Assembly: GCF_018860525.1 (NCBI RefSeq)
Contig: NZ_JAHKPM010000050.1
Span: 1-64,000, forward strand
DNA: 64,000 nt
From: Vibrio hepatarius
GTDB lineage: Bacteria > Pseudomonadota > Gammaproteobacteria > Enterobacterales > Vibrionaceae
Direction of reading: 5' to 3'
A program made the translations under genes and the position numbers. The notes under the pieces are model-generated. The model was not told the origin of the DNA. It saw only the letters and a program-made list of their open reading frames with translations, and did no database searches. Shown piece by piece: positions 49,346 through 60,104 of this stretch (position 1 is its first letter; the number at the start of each line of letters is the position of its first letter).

Positions 49346-50398
49346 GTGGAAGCACGTCACAACTGGACTGTTGCTGAAGTAAGGTCATTAATGGCCAAGC
49401 CATTTATGGATCTTTTGTTTGAAGCTCAAGTCGTCCATCGTCAGCACCAGCAGCATAACTATGTACAAGTCAGTACACTGCTTTCTATAAAAACTGGCGC
49501 GTGTCCTGAAGACTGCAAATATTGTCCGCAAAGTGCACGCTACCAAACCGATATTGAAAAGGAGCGCTTGATGGAAGTCGAGCGTGTGTTAGATGCGGCA
49601 CAAAAAGCAAAAAGTGCCGGCTCGACACGCTTTTGTATGGGGGCGGCTTGGAAAAACCCTAAAGCGCGTGATATGCCTCATTTAACCGAGATGATTAAAG
49701 GTGTCAAAGACATGGGGTTAGAAACCTGCATGACTCTTGGTATGCTCACACCAGAGCAAGCTAATCAACTATCCGATGCAGGACTAGATTACTATAACCA
49801 TAACTTAGATACTTCTCCTGAGTTTTACGGCAATATCATTACTACGCGAACTTACCAAGACAGGTTAGATACCTTGTCACATGTACGAGATTCAGGGATG
49901 AAGATTTGTTCTGGAGGCATTATTGGCATGGGAGAAAGTGCCAATGACAGGGCTGGGTTATTGGTTGAACTGGCAAACTTGCCAACCCACCCTGAAAGCG
50001 TGCCAATTAATATGTTGGTCAAAGTTAAAGGCACACCATTGGAAGAGGTGGACGATGTTGAACCGTTCGATTTTGTCCGTTTGATTGCTATTGCTCGTAT
50101 TTTAATGCCTAAAGCGGCGGTTCGACTATCCGCTGGACGTGAGGATATGAATGAGCAAATGCAAGCGCTGTGTTTTATGGCCGGCGCCAACTCCATCTTT
50201 TACGGCTGCAAGCTACTGACTACGCCAAACCCTTCAGAAGATAAAGATGTACAGCTATTTGAAAAACTAGGGATTAATCGACACGAAGTGTTACAGCGAC
50301 CAGATGAAATTGAAGAAAATGATTTACTTGATCGCGTTGTAGAGCGTGTAGCGGCTCGGCCAAAAGAAAATGATCTGTTCTATGATGCTGCTGTTTGA
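49346..50398 (+). CDS. bioB: Biotin synthase
   Basis: 350 aa radical-SAM enzyme that inserts sulphur into dethiobiotin. The CxxxCxxC motif is Cys53, Cys57, Cys60 (ACPEDCKYC); the flanking STLLSIKTG and [11 protein letters not shown] are diagnostic. GTG start at 49346 with TAAGGAAG upstream. First gene of bioBFCD; its end overlaps bioF. Confidence 0.97.
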   Translation: MEARHNWTVAEVRSLMAKPFMDLLFEAQVVHRQHQQHNYVQVSTLLSIKTGACPEDCKYCPQSARYQTDIEKERLMEVERVLDAAQKAKSAGSTRFCMGAAWKNPKARDMPHLTEMIKGVKDMGLETCMTLGMLTPEQANQLSDAGLDYYNHNLDTSPEFYGNIITTRTYQDRLDTLSHVRDSGMKICSGGIIGMGESANDRAGLLVELANLPTHPESVPINMLVKVKGTPLEEVDDVEPFDFVRLIAIARILMPKAAVRLSAGREDMNEQMQALCFMAGANSIFYGCKLLTTPNPSEDKDVQLFEKLGINRHEVLQRPDEIEENDLLDRVVERVAARPKENDLFYDAAV

Positions 50399-51530
50399 TA
50401 CGCGAATAAATGATAAATTGGCCGAACGACAGCGTTTAGGTATAACGCGCAATGTACGTACCACTGAAGCTGGGAATACTGCGCGTATATTATACCAAAC
50501 TCAGACACATACCAATTTTTCAAATAATGACTATTTAGGGTTAGCAGCAGACAAGCATCTATCGTCTGCTTGGCAGCAAGGGATCGACTTATATGGAAAT
50601 GGTAGTGGCGCATCTCCTTTAGTGACTGGGTTTTCAAAAGCGCATGCCAATTTACAAGCGTCACTGTGTGATTGGTTGGGGTTTGAATGTGCTATTTTAT
50701 TTGGTTCAGGCTTTTCTGCTAATCAAGCATTATTGTTTAGCTTACTTCAAAAAGGTGATTTGCTTGTGCAGGATAAGCTTAATCACGCTTCTCTGATGGA
50801 GGCTGGGGTACTTTCTCCCGCAATAATGAAGCGCTTTCGTCATAACGATGTTGATCATCTTAAAAGTATCCTTACTCAAGGTGGCTTAGTGGTAACAGAG
50901 GGCGTGTTTAGCATGGATGGTGATTTGGCGCCGTTGGCTGATATCCATAAGATAACCGGTTTCGATTCTTGGTTAATGGTTGACGATGCACATGGTATTG
51001 GCGTGCTTGGCAATGAAGGCCGAGGAAGCTGCGAGTTAGCCAGAATAAAGCCAGATGCGCTAGTTGTGACTTTTGGTAAAGCGTTAGGTTTATCTTGTGC
51101 CGCCATTATGTGCAGCCAAGCCTTAGGTGATTATCTTACTCAGTTCGCCAAACATCATGTGTATTCTACCGCTATTCCCCCCTCGCTCGCTTATGCTATC
51201 TCCCACAGTATTGAGATGGTTCGTTCTCAGCAATGGCGCCGTGACAAGCTTGAAGAGCTGCAAAATGAGTATCAACAATGCTTTTCTGTATTTGATGGTT
51301 ATGTTGAAACCAATACGCCAATCAAACCGTTGTTGCTTGGTGATAGCGGTTATTCGGTACACATTGCTAAAGAGCTTAGCTGTTTAGGCTTTTGGATAAC
51401 GGCGATAAGGCCGCCTACAGTAGCCCAAGATTCCGCGCGGCTTAGAATAACATTGACGGCAAATCACAGCATAACTCAGATCCGAGAACTGGCAAAAGCA
51501 ATGGAAATATCGATAGAAAAGGTGAATTAA
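50382..51530 (+). CDS. bioF: 8-amino-7-oxononanoate synthase
   Basis: 382 aa from ATG 50382; in-frame ATGs at 50370 and 50385 are alternatives and none has a strong ribosome site, as expected for coupling to bioB. PLP enzyme condensing pimeloyl-ACP with alanine. Seen: [35 protein letters not shown] and the PLP lysine in TFGKALGLS. The stop overlaps the bioC start (TAATG). Confidence 0.93.
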   Translation: MMLLFDTRINDKLAERQRLGITRNVRTTEAGNTARILYQTQTHTNFSNNDYLGLAADKHLSSAWQQGIDLYGNGSGASPLVTGFSKAHANLQASLCDWLGFECAILFGSGFSANQALLFSLLQKGDLLVQDKLNHASLMEAGVLSPAIMKRFRHNDVDHLKSILTQGGLVVTEGVFSMDGDLAPLADIHKITGFDSWLMVDDAHGIGVLGNEGRGSCELARIKPDALVVTFGKALGLSCAAIMCSQALGDYLTQFAKHHVYSTAIPPSLAYAISHSIEMVRSQQWRRDKLEELQNEYQQCFSVFDGYVETNTPIKPLLLGDSGYSVHIAKELSCLGFWITAIRPPTVAQDSARLRITLTANHSITQIRELAKAMEISIEKVN

Positions 51531-52333
51531 TGGAACCTGCAACTTTAGACTACTCTTTATCGCCTGTGAATAAATCAGCAATTGCTGAGGCATTCGGTAA
51601 AGCAGCAGGTAATTATGACTCACATGCTGCTTTTCAAAGAGAGGTTGGTGCTCGACTACTTAAATTTTTACCTAGTGATATACGCGGGAAAACGGTGTTG
51701 GATTTAGGGTGTGGTACTGGCTATTTCGCGGCGTTATTGCGTCAACGAGGGGCAAATGTAATATGTTGTGACCTATCAAAGAAAATGTTGGAGAGGGCCA
51801 AACGGCGCTGTGGTGTTTCAAAAATGCGATATCAGCAAGGTGATGCTGAGTCTTTACCTTTCGCTTCTCAATCAATAGATTTGGTGTTTTCCAGCCTTGC
51901 TTTGCAGTGGTGTAACGATCTCTCAGTGCCTTTACGTGAAATGCGTAGAATTTTGAAGCCAAACGGCGGTATTTATTTCTCCACCTTATTGGATGGCTCT
52001 TTATGTGAACTTAAAGAGTCGTGGAAGGCAATCGATGAATATCAACATGTGAATGACTTTTATCGTATAGATGAGATAAACATTGCGTTAGCGCAATCTG
52101 GTTGCCGTCCCTCTCAGTTAGACTTACCCACCATTACGGTCTGGTATAATTCAGCCTTTTCACTAATGCGAGACCTAAAAGGGATTGGTGCTAGCTATGT
52201 GCAGGGGAGATCTCAGGGGTTGACTAGCCGTAGTATGTTGCTACAAGTCGAGCAGGCTTATCAACGTTTTAGAAACCATAAAGGGCTGGTGCCTGCTACA
52301 TATCAGGTTTGTTTAGGGGTAATTCATATATGA
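51530..52333 (+). CDS. bioC: Malonyl-ACP O-methyltransferase
   Basis: 267 aa SAM methyltransferase that starts pimelate synthesis by methylating malonyl-ACP. SAM motif [14 protein letters not shown], post-motif CCDLSKKML, and [11 protein letters not shown]. Translationally coupled at both ends: TAATG with bioF and ATGA with bioD. Confidence 0.93.
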   Translation: MEPATLDYSLSPVNKSAIAEAFGKAAGNYDSHAAFQREVGARLLKFLPSDIRGKTVLDLGCGTGYFAALLRQRGANVICCDLSKKMLERAKRRCGVSKMRYQQGDAESLPFASQSIDLVFSSLALQWCNDLSVPLREMRRILKPNGGIYFSTLLDGSLCELKESWKAIDEYQHVNDFYRIDEINIALAQSGCRPSQLDLPTITVWYNSAFSLMRDLKGIGASYVQGRSQGLTSRSMLLQVEQAYQRFRNHKGLVPATYQVCLGVIHI

Positions 52334-53016
52334 CTAACGCATTTTTTGTTGCGGGTACGGATACGGATGTAGGAAAAACGGTGGTCTCTACTGCGATTCT
52401 TAATGCGCTTGCGCAGAAGGAAATAAGGACAATAGGGTACAAACCCGTTGCGGCGGGTTGTGAAAATACAGAGCACGGATACCGAAACTCTGATGCACTA
52501 TTTCTCCAAAAGGCGTCAACACTGGAAGTGGAATATGAGGATATAAACCCTTACTCACTTGAACTTCCTACTTCGCCGCACATTGCTGCTCAGCGCGAAG
52601 GGGTCGACATTGAATATACGGTACTTAGCAGTAAGCTTTTGCAACACAAACGCAGAGCGGATGTTGTGTTGGTTGAAGGGGCTGGTGGCTGGCGGGTACC
52701 AGTGAACGACGAGGAATGCTTGTCTAGCTGGGTACAACAGGAACAACTTCCTGTGATTTTAGTCGTTGGTATTAAACTCGGTTGTTTAAATCATGCCATG
52801 TTGACAGTCGATGCAATAAAAGCCGATGGTTTAAAGATTGTCGGATGGGTGGCCAATAGGATAAATCCAGGTACTGAACATTATGCTGACATCATCTCTA
52901 TGTTAGAGAATAAAATTGATGCGCCAAAGTTAGGCGAAATACCATATGTGCCAAGTGTTAAACAAAAAAATCTCGCTAAATACATCGATATTTCGACAAT
53001 GATAAATGTTTCATGA
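52330..53016 (+). CDS. bioD: Dethiobiotin synthetase
   Basis: 228 aa from ATG 52330, which overlaps the bioC stop. Walker [22 protein letters not shown] and [10 protein letters not shown] are diagnostic. Forms dethiobiotin from DAPA, CO2 and ATP. Last gene of the biotin operon. Confidence 0.95.
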   Translation: MTNAFFVAGTDTDVGKTVVSTAILNALAQKEIRTIGYKPVAAGCENTEHGYRNSDALFLQKASTLEVEYEDINPYSLELPTSPHIAAQREGVDIEYTVLSSKLLQHKRRADVVLVEGAGGWRVPVNDEECLSSWVQQEQLPVILVVGIKLGCLNHAMLTVDAIKADGLKIVGWVANRINPGTEHYADIISMLENKIDAPKLGEIPYVPSVKQKNLAKYIDISTMINVS

Positions 53017-53040
53017 CTTATATGTTTTGCATTAGAAATG

Positions 53041-53070
53041 AAAAAGGCTGCCTCATTGAGGCAGCCTTTT
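53041..53070. terminator. Bidirectional terminator between bioD and the DUF2999 gene
   Basis: AAAAAGGCTGCCTC-ATT-GAGGCAGCCTTTT. Confidence 0.88.
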
Positions 53071-53081
53071 AAATGTTGGGC

Positions 53082-53249
53082 TCAGCCGTCTTGATTGACA
53101 CTCATTAATATATGGTGTGCATCCGCAATATGCTTTTGTACTTGCTGCTGTGAGCCAATACCAAGTTGTTGCTTTGCTTCTTCCTCTGAAATGCCAAGAT
53201 GGCAGCATAGTAGATCAATAGCCATCTGATAGTTGTGTGTCTCAGCCAT
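53082..53249 (-). CDS. DUF2999 family protein (55 aa)
   Basis: Short protein beginning MAETHNYQMAIDLLCCHLGI, rich in Gln; a family found in Vibrio next to htpX. Function unknown. I start at ATG 53249, where AAGGACAG sits at the right distance, instead of the upstream GTG 53270. Confidence 0.75.
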   Translation of the reverse strand: MAETHNYQMAIDLLCCHLGISEEEAKQQLGIGSQQQVQKHIADAHHILMSVNQDG

Positions 53250-53517
53250 GATTTTCTGTCCTTTTAGCACATGGGTATTTTATCCTGACCTAATCTAACA
53301 TGCTTGCTGTTAGTCGCAATAAGACAAAAGTCTAATCTTTGAAATTCATAGTTATGGATGCTGGTTTAAGTATTTGATAGGTGAATTTTTTTGGTGAAAA
53401 CAAATGTTTCAATTTGTGCCTTCCACTTGTAATTAAAAGGGATAGACTATATCTAATAGAAAGATAATCAGTTCCTAATTTGGAATACAATAAAGAGTTC
53501 AGTGTCGGAGAATTGTA
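53250..53517. other. Intergenic region before htpX
   Basis: About 270 bp, AT-rich, no gene seen. It should hold the divergent promoters of the DUF2999 gene and htpX; no clear sigma32 heat-shock promoter could be read. Confidence 0.4.
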
Positions 53518-54378
53518 ATGAAGCGTGTAATGTTGTTTTTGGCAACCAACTTGGCCGTAATTTTGGTCTTGAGTGTTGTATTAAATATTGTTTATTCCGT
53601 CACGGGAATGCAGCCTGGCAGTTTGTCTGGGTTGCTTATTATGGCGGCAGTGTTTGGTTTTGGTGGTGCGTTTATTTCTTTGATGATGTCAAAAAGTATG
53701 GCGCTGCGCTCTGTCGGTGGTGTGGTGATTGAAAGCCCGCGTAATGAAACCGAGCACTGGCTTCTTGATACCGTGCATCGCCAGTCTCAACAGGTGGGTA
53801 TCGGAATGCCAAGTGTAGCCGTTTATAATTCAGCTGACATAAACGCTTTTGCAACAGGAGCAAAGCGCGATAAATCCTTGGTCGCTGTATCTTCAGGTCT
53901 ATTACATAGTATGACACGAGATGAAGCTGAGGCGGTTCTTGCGCATGAAGTCAGTCATATTGCTAATGGAGACATGGTGACCATGACACTAATGCAAGGT
54001 GTTGTTAATACATTCGTGATTTTCCTATCACGCTTTATTGCCAATATAGTCTCTTCAAATGATGATGAAGAGGGCGGTAGTAGCATGATGGTTTATTTTG
54101 GTGTATCGATTGTTTTGGAATTGGTGTTTGGGTTCCTAGCTAGTTTTATCACTATGTGGTACAGCCGCCGTCGCGAGTTTTATGCTGATGCTGGGGCAGC
54201 CGACCTAGTGGGTAAACATAAAATGATCGCGGCATTGGAACGCTTGAAGCTTAGTCATGAATCCCAACTTGAAGGTTCAATGATGGCGTTTGGTATTAAC
54301 GGTAAACGCTCAATGACTGAACTTCTTATGAGCCATCCTCCACTAGATAAGCGTATCTCTGCATTACGTAACTTATAG
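53518..54378 (+). CDS. htpX: Membrane protease HtpX
   Basis: 286 aa inner-membrane zinc endoprotease of membrane protein quality control. Two N-terminal helices, then the active site HEVSH (His143, preceded by AEAVLA), two further hydrophobic segments, and EFYADAGAA with the third zinc ligand. Standard length. Followed by a terminator. Confidence 0.95.
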   Translation: MKRVMLFLATNLAVILVLSVVLNIVYSVTGMQPGSLSGLLIMAAVFGFGGAFISLMMSKSMALRSVGGVVIESPRNETEHWLLDTVHRQSQQVGIGMPSVAVYNSADINAFATGAKRDKSLVAVSSGLLHSMTRDEAEAVLAHEVSHIANGDMVTMTLMQGVVNTFVIFLSRFIANIVSSNDDEEGGSSMMVYFGVSIVLELVFGFLASFITMWYSRRREFYADAGAADLVGKHKMIAALERLKLSHESQLEGSMMAFGINGKRSMTELLMSHPPLDKRISALRNL

Positions 54379-54424
54379 AGAACATTTCGGGTTCAATAAT
54401 ATCTCGGCTCGTTCTAATAAATTG

Positions 54425-54455
54425 AAAAGGCTTGGTTTATAACTAAGCCTTTTTT
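54425..54455 (+). terminator. htpX terminator
   Basis: AAAAGGCTT and AAGCCTTTTTT arms around GGTTTATAACT. Confidence 0.75.
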
Positions 54456-54484
54456 GATCTCTTTGATGCATGAGACGTATAAGT

Positions 54485-54559
54485 TATACAAAATAAAATT
54501 TGTACAACTGTGTGAAATCGCCTAGAGTTCTTATGTTGTACAATAAAAATTCATGTACA
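54485..54559. promoter_or_regulatory. TGTACA repeat operator region of the lipid operon
   Basis: Four half-sites: TATACA 54485, TGTACA 54501, 54537 and 54554, arranged as two pairs 16 and 17 bp apart, ending 20 bp before the first gene. They resemble sites used by MerR-type LitR/CarH B12 photoreceptors, which control similar operons, but the spacing does not match what I recall exactly. The regulator gene is not in the window. Confidence 0.5.
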
Positions 54560-54579
54560 ATTTATTGAGAGGTTCCTGA

Positions 54580-54999
54580 ATGGATGTGCAAGCAGTTGGC
54601 GAGGTTTATCAGCAACTTAATAAATCCAATCTTCACCTTCTATCTGACGTCTACCACAAAGAAGTCGTGTTTGAAGATGCAGCCCACAAACTTGAGGGTT
54701 GGTGTGAATTAGAAAACTATTTTCAAGCTTTATACAGCAACGTCAAACGATGTGACTTTGATATTCTTGAGCATCAGCAATCTGGTGACAGCGGGTTTCT
54801 GACTTGGCAAATGTCACTTGAGCACCCCAAGCTCTCTAATGGCTCGACAGTCTACGTCAATGGGGTTAGCCATTTAAAGTTTTCTCAAGACCGAGTCATT
54901 TATCATCGTGACTATTTTGACCTTGGTGAAATGTTATATGAGAATTTGCCATTACTTGGTTCTTTAATTAAGGCGATTAAAGTGAGGTTGGGCAAATGA
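54580..54999 (+). CDS. SnoaL/NTF2-like protein
   Basis: 139 aa, alpha-plus-beta-barrel NTF2-like fold: VYHKEVVFEDAAHKLEG, then LTWQMSLEHPK and HLKFSQDRVIYHRDYFDLGEM. First gene of a seven-gene string for membrane fatty-acid modification. The next gene begins inside its stop (ATGA-type overlap at 54996). A binding or auxiliary role is likely; no catalytic function can be read. Confidence 0.8.
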   Translation: MDVQAVGEVYQQLNKSNLHLLSDVYHKEVVFEDAAHKLEGWCELENYFQALYSNVKRCDFDILEHQQSGDSGFLTWQMSLEHPKLSNGSTVYVNGVSHLKFSQDRVIYHRDYFDLGEMLYENLPLLGSLIKAIKVRLGK

Positions 55000-55721
55000 A
55001 CACGGTTCTGATCACTGGTGCAACATCGGGTATTGGTCTCCAACTGGCTACAGATTATGCTAAAAGTGGTATCAATGTTTATGCGTGTGGCCGAAACCAA
55101 GACCGCTTGAGAGAGCTGAGTAGCCAATTTTCAAATCTTCATGCTTTAGCCTTTGACCTTACAGATCTTGAAGCGACCAAAATGGCATTGAGTGGCTTAG
55201 CTGATGTACCTGATTTATGGATTTTGAATGCAGGCGACTGTGAATACATCGATAATGGTCAGCTTGATGCTATGTTAGTCAAACGTGTATTTGACATCAA
55301 CGTCATTGGTTTAACGAATGCTATTGAGGCATGCCAGCCCTATTTTAAGCAAGGTCAAAGGCTTGCGATCGTCGGCTCTATAGCTAGCGAGGTCGCTTTA
55401 CCACGTGCAGAAGCATATGGAGCATCAAAGGCTGCGGTAAGCTATCTGGCAAGAGCCCTACAACTGGATCTCAAGCCTCAAGGAATTGAGGTATCGATTA
55501 TTTACCCTGGCTTTGTTAAAACACCTCTCACAGACAAAAACTCCTTTGAAATGCCAATGTTGATTTCCTCTGAACGGGCATCCAAGGAAATAAGAGAAGG
55601 TTTGGCTAGAGGAAGTAGTCACATATATTTCCCCAAGAAATTCACATCTATTTTGCGTTTGATAGGTGCTCTTCCATACCGTTGGCAGAATGCGATTACT
55701 GCCAAGCTCCTCGCCCAATAA
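54996..55721 (+). CDS. Short-chain dehydrogenase/reductase
   Basis: 241 aa classical SDR: cofactor loop TGATSGIG, NAG motif (LNAGDCE), catalytic Ser in IVGSIAS and Tyr-x3-Lys in YGASKAAV. Substrate unknown; its place beside the flavin oxidase and Cfa suggests action on lipid-linked intermediates. Overlaps the preceding gene by four bases. Confidence 0.88.
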   Translation: MNTVLITGATSGIGLQLATDYAKSGINVYACGRNQDRLRELSSQFSNLHALAFDLTDLEATKMALSGLADVPDLWILNAGDCEYIDNGQLDAMLVKRVFDINVIGLTNAIEACQPYFKQGQRLAIVGSIASEVALPRAEAYGASKAAVSYLARALQLDLKPQGIEVSIIYPGFVKTPLTDKNSFEMPMLISSERASKEIREGLARGSSHIYFPKKFTSILRLIGALPYRWQNAITAKLLAQ

Positions 55722-55734
55722 TAGGAATAAGCGA

Positions 55735-57015
55735 ATGAATATTGCGATAATAGGTTCTGGGATTTCGGGCTTAACATGTGGTTACTATTTGCATCAAGAT
55801 CATGATGTGACAGTGTTTGAATCTAATGACTACGTTGGAGGGCATACCGCGACAATAGATATCAATCTCGAAGGGCAGCATTATGCTGTCGATTCAGGTT
55901 TTATCGTATTTAATAATAGAACCTATCCAAACTTCATGGCTCTTATGGACGAAATAGGGGTAGAGGGAGTTGAAAGCCAAATGAGTTTCAGTGTTAGAAA
56001 TGATGCTAATGGGCTTGAATATAATGGCCATACATTATCGACACTATTTGCTCAAAAACGTAATTGGCTGAATCCTAAATTTTATTCCTTTATTTTTGAA
56101 ATACTGCGCTTTAACAAAGAAGTGAAAGAAATTGCCCAAAAAGATATGATCCTAGATATAACTCTAGGTGAGTTTATTTCCTCTAAAAAGTTTAGCCGTT
56201 TTTTTTGCGATAACTACATATTACCCATGGGGGCGGCGATATGGTCATCAACCTTGGCAGATATGAGAGCTTTCCCGTTAACTTTCTTTGCTCGGTTTTT
56301 TCTAAATCATGGGCTTCTCGACATTACTAATCGGCCACAGTGGTATGTAATCAAAGGCGGGTCTAGGGAATATATTAAGCCGCTGACTAAAGGGTTTGCA
56401 GATAGGATAAGATTGAATACATCAATAGATGGTGTGAGTCGAGATCAAGCTGGCGTCACTATCTATGCGAATGGGCAAAGCGAGCGTTTTGATCATGTAA
56501 TTTTTGCTTGCCATAGTGACCAAGCATTAAACCTAATAAAAGACTCAAACTCGGCTGAATATGCCGTGCTGTCTAAATTAGCGTACCAAGCTAACGAGGT
56601 TATTATTCATACTGATGAGAGCTTGCTTCCGAAACGAAAAGCAGCCTGGGCTGCATGGAATTATAGGCTATCTGGTGGTAATGAAGAGCAAAATCGCGCT
56701 CCAACCTTAACCTACAACATGAATATATTGCAGCGTATAGAGGCACCTAAAACGTTTTGCGTGTCGCTAAACAGCAACGAGCAAATAGATCAAGAGAAAG
56801 TCTTACGACGCTTTGTTTATCACCATCCGGTATTTAACCACCAATCGATAAAAGCCCAATCAAGGAAAGAGGAAATTAATGGTGTATGTAATACCTGGTT
56901 TTGCGGTGCTTACTGGTATAACGGCTTCCATGAAGATGGTGTCAAAAGTGCACTAGATGTTGTGCGAGGACTTAAAGCTTACAGTTCAAACCATCGTGAT
57001 AAAGGAGCTGCCTAA
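55735..57015 (+). CDS. FAD-dependent amine oxidase/desaturase-type protein
   Basis: 426 aa from ATG 55735 with AGGAATAA upstream. N-terminal dinucleotide fold IGSGISGLTCGYY and the FAD-ribose acid in VFESNDYVGGHTA; C-terminal GAYWYNGFHEDGVKSAL. This protein is a constant partner of DUF1365 and Cfa-like enzymes and is thought to act on membrane fatty acyl chains, possibly in furan fatty acid or related synthesis; the reaction here is inferred only. Confidence 0.83.
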   Translation: MNIAIIGSGISGLTCGYYLHQDHDVTVFESNDYVGGHTATIDINLEGQHYAVDSGFIVFNNRTYPNFMALMDEIGVEGVESQMSFSVRNDANGLEYNGHTLSTLFAQKRNWLNPKFYSFIFEILRFNKEVKEIAQKDMILDITLGEFISSKKFSRFFCDNYILPMGAAIWSSTLADMRAFPLTFFARFFLNHGLLDITNRPQWYVIKGGSREYIKPLTKGFADRIRLNTSIDGVSRDQAGVTIYANGQSERFDHVIFACHSDQALNLIKDSNSAEYAVLSKLAYQANEVIIHTDESLLPKRKAAWAAWNYRLSGGNEEQNRAPTLTYNMNILQRIEAPKTFCVSLNSNEQIDQEKVLRRFVYHHPVFNHQSIKAQSRKEEINGVCNTWFCGAYWYNGFHEDGVKSALDVVRGLKAYSSNHRDKGAA

Positions 57016-57016
57016 T

Positions 57017-57796
57017 ATGTCGTCGCAGCTTAAAAGTTGTCTGTTTGTAGGTAATGTAAGGCATCGGCGTTTTAGTCCGATAGAGCACTCACTGAATTAC
57101 AGCTTGTTTATGCCATGCCTGGACCTTGATGAATTTGAAGCGATACAAAGTAAAGTTTGGGGTTTTGGATGTCGATGGTGGCACTGGGCAAGGTTCAAAC
57201 GTAGTGATTATGTAGGGTCTGGAGACTTAAAACACTCGGTATTAAATAAAGTTTCAGAACTTGGTGGTGAGCAACTTGAAGGTAATGTAAAGGCTGTGAT
57301 TCACCTCAGATACTTTGGTATTTACTTCAGTCCTGTTAATTTCTACTACATTTATGATAACGAAAATAATTGGCGTTATCTGCTTGCTGAAGTAAGTAAC
57401 ACACCTTGGAATGAGCGATATTACTATTTGTTGGATGCTTGCAACGAAGCTACTTGGGTGCATTCAAAAGCTTTTCATGTTTCTCCATTTAATCCAATCG
57501 ATCAAGAATATCGATGGAAACTGAAACCGATAAACCCGAATTTATCTATACACTTAGAATGCCACCGCGACGGGAAACAATTTGATGCTACTATGAAAAT
57601 GACGAAACAAGACTTTAGCTCTCGTGTATTACTAAAGCATTTGGTCATAACCCCTGTACTTGCAGTGAAAATGCTAGTTGGTATATACGTGCATGCTCTC
57701 AAGCTATGGATAAAAGGTGCCCCATTTTATTCTCATCCCAAATATAAGCAGAGCGATGAAGCTCAATCCAATAGAAGTGCAAAAGTTGAAAAATAA
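57017..57796 (+). CDS. DUF1365 family protein
   Basis: 259 aa from ATG 57017 (one base after the previous stop; AAAGGAG overlaps that gene). Family motifs: VRHRRFSPIEHSLNYSLFMPCLDLDE, YFGIYFSPVNFYY and VSNTPWNERYYY. Function unproven; always near Cfa-type genes. Confidence 0.88.
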   Translation: MSSQLKSCLFVGNVRHRRFSPIEHSLNYSLFMPCLDLDEFEAIQSKVWGFGCRWWHWARFKRSDYVGSGDLKHSVLNKVSELGGEQLEGNVKAVIHLRYFGIYFSPVNFYYIYDNENNWRYLLAEVSNTPWNERYYYLLDACNEATWVHSKAFHVSPFNPIDQEYRWKLKPINPNLSIHLECHRDGKQFDATMKMTKQDFSSRVLLKHLVITPVLAVKMLVGIYVHALKLWIKGAPFYSHPKYKQSDEAQSNRSAKVEK

Positions 57797-57811
57797 TTAG
57801 GAGCTGACTAA

Positions 57812-59059
57812 ATGATTAATTCACAAACGCTACCTTTGCCAAAGCCATTGACGTCAATGCAGAAAACAGCGAGAAATATCGCGTTTACTTGTCTAAATAG
57901 GCTTCAACATGGCTCATTAACTGTGATTGAATCATTTGACTCGCAGGTGTCTGAAGGCGCAATGAATTATTTTGGTAGTCATGTTGACGAGAGAAATAAG
58001 GCTGTTATCGAAGTAAAACACCCCGCTTTTTACGCCCGACTGTTAAAGGGTGGCAGTATTGCGGCAGGTGAGGCCTATATGGATGGGTGGTGGGAAAGCC
58101 CAGATCTTACAACTCTGATGAAGCTAATGGCAATGAATTTATCTACACTTGATGAGATAGAAAAGAAAAGCAGCCTACTATCAACCATTATGTATCAGTT
58201 GGGTCATTGGCTAAATCGTAATACGATGTCTAACTCTGCCAAAAACATCCAAGCTCACTATGACTTGAGCAATGACCTATACCAAACATTTTTAGATAGA
58301 GAAATGCTTTATTCTTCAGGTGTTTACAATAAAAACTCAGATACCCTAGAACAAGCCCAAATTAATAAGATGGAACGTTTGTGCCAACAACTCAACCTCA
58401 GTGAGAACGATTCAGTTATTGAGATCGGAACAGGGTGGGGTGCAATGGCCATATACATGGCTGAACGATATGGCTGTCACGTTACAACTACTACCATTTC
58501 AAGTCAGCAGTACCAGTACGCAAAGGAGCAGATCGAGAGTAGGGGGCTTGACGGTAAAATCACACTGCTTAAGAAAGATTATCGCTTACTTGAAGGCAAA
58601 TATGACAAGCTGGTATCCATTGAAATGATAGAAGCCGTGGGTAAGCAATTTTTGAATTCATACGTCGAAAAGTGCCAATCATTACTTAAATCTGGTGGCT
58701 TAATGGCTATTCAAGCAATTACTATTGCCGATCAACGCTATGCTGATTACAGCAGCGGTGTCGACTTTATCCAAAAATACATCTTTCCAGGCGGGTTCTT
58801 GCCCTCTATCACCGCTATTACTTTTGCGACAACAAAACACACAGACTTAGTTCTCAGAGATTTGTTTGATATCGGTCAAGATTATGCTCGAACGCTCAAA
58901 GACTGGTATATACGCTTCAACCAAGCCGAAAAGCAGGTATTGACATTGGGGTTTGATGACAGGTTTATCCGGATGTGGAATTACTACTTTTGCTATTGTG
59001 AGGGAGGATTTCAAGCTAGATCTATTAGTACTGTTCACATGACGTTTCAACGCCCCTAG
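57812..59059 (+). CDS. Cyclopropane-fatty-acyl-phospholipid synthase family methyltransferase
   Basis: 415 aa. SAM-binding VIEIGTGWGAMAIYMAERYGC, substrate motif NIQAHYDLSNDLYQTFLD, and the C-terminal YYFCYCEGGFQARSI typical of Cfa. Transfers a methylene or methyl group to unsaturated acyl chains of phospholipids. Within this operon it may make a methylated or furan precursor and not a cyclopropane, hence no symbol. Confidence 0.9.
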   Translation: MINSQTLPLPKPLTSMQKTARNIAFTCLNRLQHGSLTVIESFDSQVSEGAMNYFGSHVDERNKAVIEVKHPAFYARLLKGGSIAAGEAYMDGWWESPDLTTLMKLMAMNLSTLDEIEKKSSLLSTIMYQLGHWLNRNTMSNSAKNIQAHYDLSNDLYQTFLDREMLYSSGVYNKNSDTLEQAQINKMERLCQQLNLSENDSVIEIGTGWGAMAIYMAERYGCHVTTTTISSQQYQYAKEQIESRGLDGKITLLKKDYRLLEGKYDKLVSIEMIEAVGKQFLNSYVEKCQSLLKSGGLMAIQAITIADQRYADYSSGVDFIQKYIFPGGFLPSITAITFATTKHTDLVLRDLFDIGQDYARTLKDWYIRFNQAEKQVLTLGFDDRFIRMWNYYFCYCEGGFQARSISTVHMTFQRP

Positions 59060-59083
59060 CGATGAGAAGTTTAAGGTAAATAT

Positions 59084-59605
59084 ATGAAACGTTTTATTAT
59101 TATTTCCACTTGGTTCCAGATAATATGGTTTTGTGCTGTGTTGGGTAATTACGAGTGGCAGTACCTGAGCTTATTATTTGTTGTGGGAACAATAGCAATT
59201 TCTGTTGTAAAAACGGAGATGAATTGGTTTAAGTGGTTAGGTATCGTTGCGGTTGGAGTTGTTATCGATTTTTCCAATACGGCTTTGGGCCTATTTGAGT
59301 TTCAGTATGAAGGCTTTCCTTTATGGCTTATCGCTTTATGGATGATCTTCGCTTGGTATGGGTATTTTTTGTACCCACTAGTGAGCCAATACCCCTCATT
59401 AATCGTATCAATAGTTGGAGGGATCGCTGGAGCACTTAGCTATCTGGCTGGAGAGAAATTTGGCGCAGTTACTTTTGGGCTGCCTTTCTTTACAGTTGCA
59501 TGGGTGTTGTTTCTCGAGTGGTTCCTTATTATCGCATTGATACTAAGGATATATGGGTATGAAGTTCGTAACAATGGTGGGAATTTACCTAACGCTGATA
59601 GGTAG
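59084..59605 (+). CDS. DUF2878 membrane protein
   Basis: 173 aa with about five hydrophobic segments and the motif AWYGYFLYPL. A small inner-membrane protein seen only in this operon type; role unknown. Its end overlaps the next gene by about 47 bases. Confidence 0.82.
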   Translation: MKRFIIISTWFQIIWFCAVLGNYEWQYLSLLFVVGTIAISVVKTEMNWFKWLGIVAVGVVIDFSNTALGLFEFQYEGFPLWLIALWMIFAWYGYFLYPLVSQYPSLIVSIVGGIAGALSYLAGEKFGAVTFGLPFFTVAWVLFLEWFLIIALILRIYGYEVRNNGGNLPNADR

Positions 59606-60104
59606 TGTAAACGCTTCAGTTGCTTTAGGAAATAATACTAAAGGTTGGGATACTTGGTCGAGCGTAGGACAGGCCCAGTTGACGATGTTTTTCTTCGATG
59701 TATATCAATCGCAGCTTTTTAGCCCTGATGGTGGTTATTTAATTGATGAAGATATTACCCCACACCCTCTTGCATTATCTATCACTTATCAAAGAGATAT
59801 ATCTCAAAAGCAGTTGCTTGATGCCACTGTTGAACAGTGGGAGATGCTTGGTTATGAGCAAAGTTTAACAAGCCAATGGGAACGAAGACTTGGAACAATA
59901 TTTCCAGATATCAAAGAAGGAAGTAATCTTACCTATGTAACTGATGGCTTTCAGGGGAAGTTTTATTATTCCCAAGCGGGCGATGTTGTCGAGTTGATTG
60001 GTCATATTGAAGAAGAAGATTTCAACGATGCTTTTCTTGCTATTTGGTTGTCCCCGGAGACTGAGTTCCCGACTTTAAGGAAGAATTTAATTGGGAGATA
60101 TTAA
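59559..60104 (+). CDS. Chalcone-isomerase-like periplasmic protein
   Basis: 181 aa from ATG 59559 (AAGGAT 8 bp upstream; ATG 59553 also possible), with a signal peptide (MKFVTMVGIYLTLIGSVNA). The pattern VGQAQLTMFFFDVYQSQLF and the late FNDAFLAIWLS fit bacterial chalcone-isomerase-like proteins that bind fatty acids. Probably a lipid-binding partner of the operon. Confidence 0.75.
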   Translation: MKFVTMVGIYLTLIGSVNASVALGNNTKGWDTWSSVGQAQLTMFFFDVYQSQLFSPDGGYLIDEDITPHPLALSITYQRDISQKQLLDATVEQWEMLGYEQSLTSQWERRLGTIFPDIKEGSNLTYVTDGFQGKFYYSQAGDVVELIGHIEEEDFNDAFLAIWLSPETEFPTLRKNLIGRY

